The translations under genes and the position numbers were made by a program. This document shows, in pieces, positions 5,036 through 8,450 of a stretch of 8,450 nucleotides of DNA. Position 1 is the stretch's first letter. Each line of letters starts with the position of its first letter. The notes under the pieces were generated by a model. The model saw nothing but the letters and a program-made list of their open reading frames with translations, searched no databases and had not been told where the DNA came from. Origin of the DNA: Methanobacteriota archaeon (GTDB taxonomy: Archaea; Thermoplasmatota; Thermoplasmata; RBG-16-68-12); assembly GCA_005879045.1 (NCBI GenBank), contig VBLV01000160.1, positions 1 to 8,450 of the forward strand. Reading direction: 5' to 3'.

Positions 5036-6811
5036 AGGTACCGCGACGACATGGCGTACGTGGACCGCTTCGCCGCGCCGAAAATCCACCATCTCCCGAC
5101 CGTTCAGGCGCGCCGTGCCGACTGCACGCACTTCGTTCCGGTGGCGCACGACGACCTCGTCTCCGGGTCGAATCTCTGGCGCCGCGTCGACCACACCCAC
5201 GGCGAAGATGTTTCCTTTCGGGAGGAAGTCCTCAATCTCGACCCAGTACGCCTCCGCATGGGAGAGGATTTCGCCGCCGGCGAGGGTGAGCGACAGCATG
5301 CCGCGCCCCGTGTACATCGCGAGCTGCACGCCCTGGCGGATGACGCGTACGTCCGGGACCCGCCCGCGAAACGTGGCGCCTTTCACCAGTCCAAGCCCTG
5401 CATCGCCGAAGTGGCAGCGGGCGATGTTCGACATCTCTTCGGTCAAGCGAAGGCCTTTCGCGACTCGGACGGACGACGATGTGGCGTCGTTCAGTGCGCG
5501 AGTCAGGTAGGAGAGGGATTCGTCCGATGTCGGCCGCTCTTTCACGGTCAGGACCGCGTCCGGGACGGCCGCCTTCACGATCGGGGCCTCCGCGCCCAGA
5601 TGGGCCACGACCGTATCGTACCGGTTCGCCGCGAGGAAAGCCCGAAGGTCGTCGGTGACCATCGCGGCCTCGTCGCGGCTCCAATCTCCGGTCACGGGGA
5701 TGTCGTACGCTCCCGCGGGATAGAATCGCTCGAGCTCCCGCGGAATCAGGCCCAGGGGCGACGTGACGATGACCTCGTGGACCGCGGACGGATCCGCGCT
5801 CGACAGGATCGCGTCCCGGAACCGCCGATGGCTGCGGCTCGTCGAATATGGCTTGCGGGCGGAGCATGGGAGCAGCACGAGCACCCGAGACGACGGGGGC
5901 TTCCCATACCGCTCCCGGATCCGCCGGCGGAACCGGACGATCTCCGGCCGCGTCAACGATTCGGACGCGTACGCCAGCATCTCCCCACCGGCGACGGGCG
6001 TGTAGGCCTCGACCAGGCCGTACTCCCGCAGGTCCAGATGACGCACGATCGCCGTGTTCCAGGGAGCGTTCGCGAGGCGTCGCTCCGCCAGCTCGCGGAG
6101 TCGACCGTGGATCAGGTGATTCCGCACGAGGAGCATCTCGCGGTACAGCGCCCGATCGTTGTGGGCCGCGAGGGCCTCGCCCGCCGCACAGGCCGGACAG
6201 CCGCACGCATCGCGATCCGCTTCGGCCACGGGGACCGTGCCGTCTGCGGTGTGGAAGAGACCGCGGGCACTGTCCAGCATCATCCGGCTCGAGTCGACCA
6301 CATCGATTCCGGCGTACACCAGGACGGCGAGGTTCGACGGGGTGGCCAGGCCGGTGACCGCGACGACCTTGGAAGGCCCCAGGGCTTCACGCACCGCGCG
6401 GACCGCCGCGACGAACTCCCGCGGGGACCGTTCGAACTCGGGTCCGTTCGCGAGGAACACCCCGCCCGCCGACTTGGCGGCGACGAGGTCCGACTCGCCC
6501 GCGACGACGGCCCACTCGCCGGCGACGGTCTCGTGCGGGATCTCGAGATCGGCAAGCGATCGCGGGGTGCCCTTCCCGGGGGGCAAATCGTCCGGATCGC
6601 CGGCCGGCCGCGGGGCGAAGAAGCTGCCACCGATGCGAATCTGAAATCGGGGATCCTCCGTCCGGTCGGCGACGAGCAACCCTTCGGCATATGACGGGGC
6701 ACCGCGGGAACCTTGATGCACGAACAGGACGAGAGGCATCGTCAGCCTGCGGTCACTGCGGGTCCAGATCCCCTTCCGACCGAGACCGCCTCGCGCCTCG
6801 ATCTCGAACAT
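5030..6811 (-). CDS. arcS: Archaeosine synthase ArcS (TgtA2)
   Basis: ArcS is known to act on preQ0 at position 15 of archaeal tRNA, joining lysine to the nitrile; the adduct is then cleaved to archaeosine with the radical-SAM enzyme RaSEA. This 593-residue protein has a TGT-like N-terminal region. A zinc-type CGCPAC (Cys203, Cys205, Cys208) is followed by candidate ligand His232 or His235. The family signature PC-x3-KPY-x2-S-x2-H is intact at 315-328. A PUA RNA-binding domain lies at the C-terminus, about 530-590 (from LPKGNIFAVG, with RPGDEV). An Asp (VVDSS, residue 173) sits where TGT enzymes have their nucleophile, by my alignment from memory. The frame is open up to 6916, but ATG 6811 is chosen: MFEIEARGG looks like a natural N-terminus, the upstream 35 residues overlap the DUF835 gene, and a TATA box lies about 31 nt before it. 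Confidence 0.88.
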   Translation of the reverse strand: MFEIEARGGLGRKGIWTRSDRRLTMPLVLFVHQGSRGAPSYAEGLLVADRTEDPRFQIRIGGSFFAPRPAGDPDDLPPGKGTPRSLADLEIPHETVAGEWAVVAGESDLVAAKSAGGVFLANGPEFERSPREFVAAVRAVREALGPSKVVAVTGLATPSNLAVLVYAGIDVVDSSRMMLDSARGLFHTADGTVPVAEADRDACGCPACAAGEALAAHNDRALYREMLLVRNHLIHGRLRELAERRLANAPWNTAIVRHLDLREYGLVEAYTPVAGGEMLAYASESLTRPEIVRFRRRIRERYGKPPSSRVLVLLPCSARKPYSTSRSHRRFRDAILSSADPSAVHEVIVTSPLGLIPRELERFYPAGAYDIPVTGDWSRDEAAMVTDDLRAFLAANRYDTVVAHLGAEAPIVKAAVPDAVLTVKERPTSDESLSYLTRALNDATSSSVRVAKGLRLTEEMSNIARCHFGDAGLGLVKGATFRGRVPDVRVIRQGVQLAMYTGRGMLSLTLAGGEILSHAEAYWVEIEDFLPKGNIFAVGVVDAAPEIRPGDEVVVRHRNEVRAVGTARLNGREMVDFRRGEAVHVRHVVAVPP

Positions 6812-6838
6812 GGAGGGACGAAGCGATGTCCCGTCTCC

Positions 6839-6848
6839 GTATAAAGTC
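6839..6848 (-). promoter_or_regulatory. TATA box of arcS
   Basis: The minus strand reads GACTTTATAC immediately after the DUF835 stop codon. The centre is about 31 nt from ATG 6811, so transcription should begin just before the start codon, giving an almost leaderless mRNA. No Shine-Dalgarno sequence precedes the ATG (it is preceded by TCCCTCC), consistent with this. Confidence 0.6.
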
Positions 6849-6851
6849 TGA

Positions 6852-7385
6852 CTACTCCAGCGTGACCGTGTTCCGCTCGATGTACGCGAGTTCCTTCGCG
6901 TCGAAGGCCCGCTCATCGACGCTGAGGATCATCGCCGCCCGATGCAAGGCGATCTGCTCGTTCACGTACTCGAGGAGATGCAGGATGCGCGCGAAGTCGT
7001 TGTTGATCATGAGGTACTCGATCCCGTCGAGCAGGATCACAGCGCGGGGTCCGTCGGTCACGAAGTTCGCGATCAAGTTGCTCAGGCTGTTCAGATTGTG
7101 CGGATCGATGTAGTCTTTGCCCAAGGTCGTCGAGAGCCAGACGACGCGGATGTCTTTGTCGCCGCGACGCCGGACGATATGGTTCGGATGCTGGCGCGTG
7201 ATGTACATTGGACGCCAGCCGGCATCGACCGCCTGCTGGAACGCCGCGAGGGCCTTCTCCGGCTTCTTCTCCTTCATCAGGTAGGCGCGGCCTTCCTCGA
7301 GGTCCTTCTTCTTCCCGAAGAGAAGGTCCTTGAGAAGCTCGTCCTCCTTGAAAGCGAGCAGGAGCGGCCACGGAAGCCGCCACAT
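6852..7385 (-). CDS. DUF835 domain protein
   Basis: The 177-residue protein matches the archaeal DUF835 pattern in order. It has GRAYLMKEKKPEKALAAFQ (32-50), YITRQHP (61-67), VVWLS (81-85) and the hydrophobic strand with acidic turn VILLDGIEYLMINNDF (116-131). The family has an ATPase-like look (the VILLDGIEYL strand resembles a Walker B), but no Walker A motif is present, so ATP hydrolysis is not expected. Family members often occur joined to sensor or TPR domains; here the domain is almost alone, with only about 30 residues before it. Its molecular role is unknown, and signalling or regulation is an inference. ATG 7385 is preceded by AAGGTGG and has a strong TATA box about 32 nt upstream. 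The gene ends 40 nt before arcS. Confidence 0.8.
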   Translation of the reverse strand: MWRLPWPLLLAFKEDELLKDLLFGKKKDLEEGRAYLMKEKKPEKALAAFQQAVDAGWRPMYITRQHPNHIVRRRGDKDIRVVWLSTTLGKDYIDPHNLNSLSNLIANFVTDGPRAVILLDGIEYLMINNDFARILHLLEYVNEQIALHRAAMILSVDERAFDAKELAYIERNTVTLE

Positions 7386-7412
7386 GGAACCACCTTGCCA
7401 TCCGGAGGTCGG

Positions 7413-7425
7413 TTTTTATACGTAT
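7413..7425 (-). promoter_or_regulatory. TATA box of the DUF835 gene
   Basis: The minus strand reads ATACGTATAAAAA, centred about 32 nt from ATG 7385. It overlaps a perfect palindrome, ATACGTAT (7418-7425), and is preceded on the same strand by two copies of CGATAG seven nt apart (7427-7439). It is the most AT-rich patch in the window's right half. Confidence 0.65.
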
Positions 7426-7467
7426 CCTATCGACTATCGCACCTGAGACTCATTTGGGCGCAATCGG

Positions 7468-7492
7468 TCGCCCGGTCGTTATCGCCCGGTCG
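7468..7492 (+). repeat. Tandem 11-bp direct repeat TCGCCCGGTCG
   Basis: Two perfect copies lie at 7468-7478 and 7482-7492, separated by TTA (14-nt period). They sit in the 184-nt divergent spacer between the DUF835 gene and the phosphorylase, about 45 nt upstream of the phosphorylase TATA-like box. Their placement suits an operator or activator site. The rest of this spacer (7493-7530) shows nothing clear. Confidence 0.45.
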
Positions 7493-7533
7493 AGTCCCGT
7501 GCACCTGGCTGTCACCGAGGAGCGGCGGGACGG

Positions 7534-7542
7534 AAACTTTAT
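7534..7542 (+). promoter_or_regulatory. TATA-like box of the phosphorylase operon
   Basis: AAACTTTAT is centred 30 nt before ATG 7570 and only 9 nt before the upstream in-frame ATG 7549. With archaeal spacing, transcription would start after 7549, so 7570 is the likely start and the mRNA is leaderless. Confidence 0.55.
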
Positions 7543-7569
7543 CGCGCGATGGCTTTTCGTCCGCCCGGT

Positions 7570-8295
7570 ATGGCGCCAGCCGTCGTCGGGATCATCGGGG
7601 GGTCTGCACTCGGTGATGCGTTTGAACTCGAGGACGAACAGGCGAAGTTCCTCGTCACGCCGCACGGCGCGCCCAGCGATCCGCCGCGGATGGGAAAGCG
7701 CGGCGCGGTCACGGTCATCTTCCTGCCGCGTCACGGAAAAGACCATCGGATTCCGCCGCACAAATTGAATCACCGCGCGAACCTGTGGGCCATGAAAGAA
7801 ATCGGCGCGACGCACATTCTGGCCACGTCGTCCACGGGCTCCTTGAAGAAGACGATCCACCCCGGCACCTTTGTCGTCCCCGACGACTTCATCGGATACT
7901 GGGACATCCCCACATACTACGACGACCGGGTCGTCCACGCGACGCCGTCGCTGGACGGAGCCGTGCGGGCGGCCTTGGTCGCCGCCGCGAAAGAGGCGCA
8001 GGCCACCGTTCACGATGGCGGGACCTATGTGCAGACGACGGGCCCGCGTCTCGAGACCCGGGCGGAAGTCGCGCACTTCAAGAAGATCGGGGACGTCGTC
8101 GGGATGACGATGGCCTCGGAGGCGACGCTTGCTTCCGAACTCGGCATCCCCTACGCCTCCCTGTGCACGGTCGACAACTTTTGCAACGGGATCGTCGACG
8201 AGCCGCTGACGTTCGAGAAGATCCGGGAGACACAGCGACAGAACGCGGACCTCACGCGCACCGTCGTCGGGAAGGCGTTGGAGCGAATCCGATGA
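7570..8295 (+). CDS. mtnP: 5'-methylthioadenosine/methylthioinosine phosphorylase (MTAP/PNP family)
   Basis: The enzyme splits a methylthio-nucleoside with phosphate into free base and 5-methylthioribose-1-phosphate, in cytoplasmic salvage. The 241-residue protein follows the MTAP/PNP-2 family. It has GIIGGSALGD (7-16), phosphate-site RHGKDH (54-59), the segment KLNHRANLWAMKE (65-77), TSSTGSL (86-92), GPRLETRAE (158-166) and GMTM (178-181). In the base-recognition loop human MTAP has TDYDCW; here it is VDNFCN (201-206), so one of two aspartates is lost. That leaves adenine preference uncertain and fits an inosine-type substrate. The downstream amidohydrolase starts inside this gene's stop (ATGA overlap), so deamination of methylthioadenosine followed by phosphorolysis of methylthioinosine, as known for Methanocaldococcus, is plausible. 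ATG 7549 is an alternative start. Confidence 0.85.
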   Translation: MAPAVVGIIGGSALGDAFELEDEQAKFLVTPHGAPSDPPRMGKRGAVTVIFLPRHGKDHRIPPHKLNHRANLWAMKEIGATHILATSSTGSLKKTIHPGTFVVPDDFIGYWDIPTYYDDRVVHATPSLDGAVRAALVAAAKEAQATVHDGGTYVQTTGPRLETRAEVAHFKKIGDVVGMTMASEATLASELGIPYASLCTVDNFCNGIVDEPLTFEKIRETQRQNADLTRTVVGKALERIR

Positions 8296-8450
8296 GCATC
8301 CTCATCCGGGACGTGCAGGTCGAAGGCGACGTCACCCAAGTATACATCGAAGGAAATCGGATCGCCGAGATCGGCAAGAAGCGCGAAGCGGACACGGTGA
8401 TCGACGGGAAAGGGAAGATCGCGCTCCCGGGTTTCGTGAACCTGCACACG
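8292..8450 (+). CDS. Amidohydrolase, probable methylthioadenosine/deoxyadenosine/SAH deaminase (partial)
   Basis: Only the first 53 residues are in the window. They start MSILIRDVQVEGDVTQVYIE, continue with GNRIAEIGKK and a VIDGKGKIALPGFVNLHT segment, and the window ends just before what should be the second His of the HxH metal site. This is the typical N-terminal beta-sandwich strand set and first metal-binding strand of the amidohydrolase superfamily, closest in wording to the MtaD/SAH-deaminase/DadD group. Its ATG overlaps the TGA of the phosphorylase by four bases, indicating translational coupling in one operon. The deaminase assignment rests mainly on that partner; other amidohydrolases share this N-terminus. 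Confidence 0.7.
   Translation, partial: MSILIRDVQVEGDVTQVYIEGNRIAEIGKKREADTVIDGKGKIALPGFVNLHT

Noticed and set aside
5051..6694. 547-codon plus-strand frame opposite arcS
   Set aside because: The opposite strand encodes ArcS with intact signature motifs. The plus-strand translation is Arg/His/Asp-rich with no recognisable domain.
6812..6916. 35-residue N-terminal extension of ArcS
   Set aside because: It overlaps the DUF835 coding region, is low-complexity Ser/Arg/Thr, and lies upstream of the TATA box expected to drive arcS.
6942..7616. 224-codon plus-strand frame opposite DUF835 and across the divergent promoters
   Set aside because: It is antisense to a recognised domain and crosses both TATA-like boxes and the start of the phosphorylase.
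7450..8076. 208-codon minus-strand frame opposite the phosphorylase
   Set aside because: The plus strand encodes a well-conserved enzyme; this frame is Arg-rich and featureless.

Overview
The window looks like a GC-rich archaeal chromosome, most likely a mesophilic uncultivated lineage of Thermoplasmatota or a nearby euryarchaeal group. The reasons are an archaeosine synthase (ArcS, an archaeal tRNA-modification enzyme), a DUF835 protein, a methylthioadenosine/methylthioinosine phosphorylase coupled to an amidohydrolase, a tRNA-Gly without encoded CCA, and TATA-like boxes sitting about 30 nt upstream of several start codons, as expected for archaeal leaderless transcripts. The lineage is an inference from gene content and base composition.

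Layout. Positions 1-3361 on the minus strand hold a giant tetratricopeptide-repeat (TPR) protein of about 30 repeats. Its frame is broken near 464: the first frame stops at 371, while the TPR pattern continues in another frame from 464 past the left edge. Then comes a 196-nt divergent spacer (3362-3557) with three copies of an 8-mer, a small helical protein on the plus strand (3558-3761) and a tRNA-Gly(UCC) (3806-3876). Next are a possible 36-residue acidic microprotein on the minus strand (3966-4076) and a four-helix membrane protein on the plus strand (4257-4742). Facing it six bases away is a three-helix membrane protein (4749-4997, minus), preceded by ArcS (5030-6811, minus) and a DUF835 protein (6852-7385, minus). 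A 184-nt divergent spacer with two TATA-like boxes and an 11-bp tandem repeat separates these from a methylthio-nucleoside phosphorylase (7570-8295, plus). The phosphorylase overlaps the start of an amidohydrolase that leaves the window on the right.

How the genes relate. The phosphorylase and amidohydrolase form a credible salvage pair for 5'-methylthioadenosine and related by-products of SAM chemistry: deamination, then phosphorolysis. ArcS acts in archaeosine formation at tRNA position 15; its usual partners (TGT, the radical-SAM enzyme RaSEA) are not in the window. DUF835, ArcS and the three-helix protein lie in one direction with short gaps (40 and 32 nt), but TATA-like boxes in both gaps suggest separate leaderless transcripts as well as possible read-through. 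The middle region (3762-4997) holds short or unrecognised genes and is the least understood part. I saw no transposase, CRISPR array or other mobile element.
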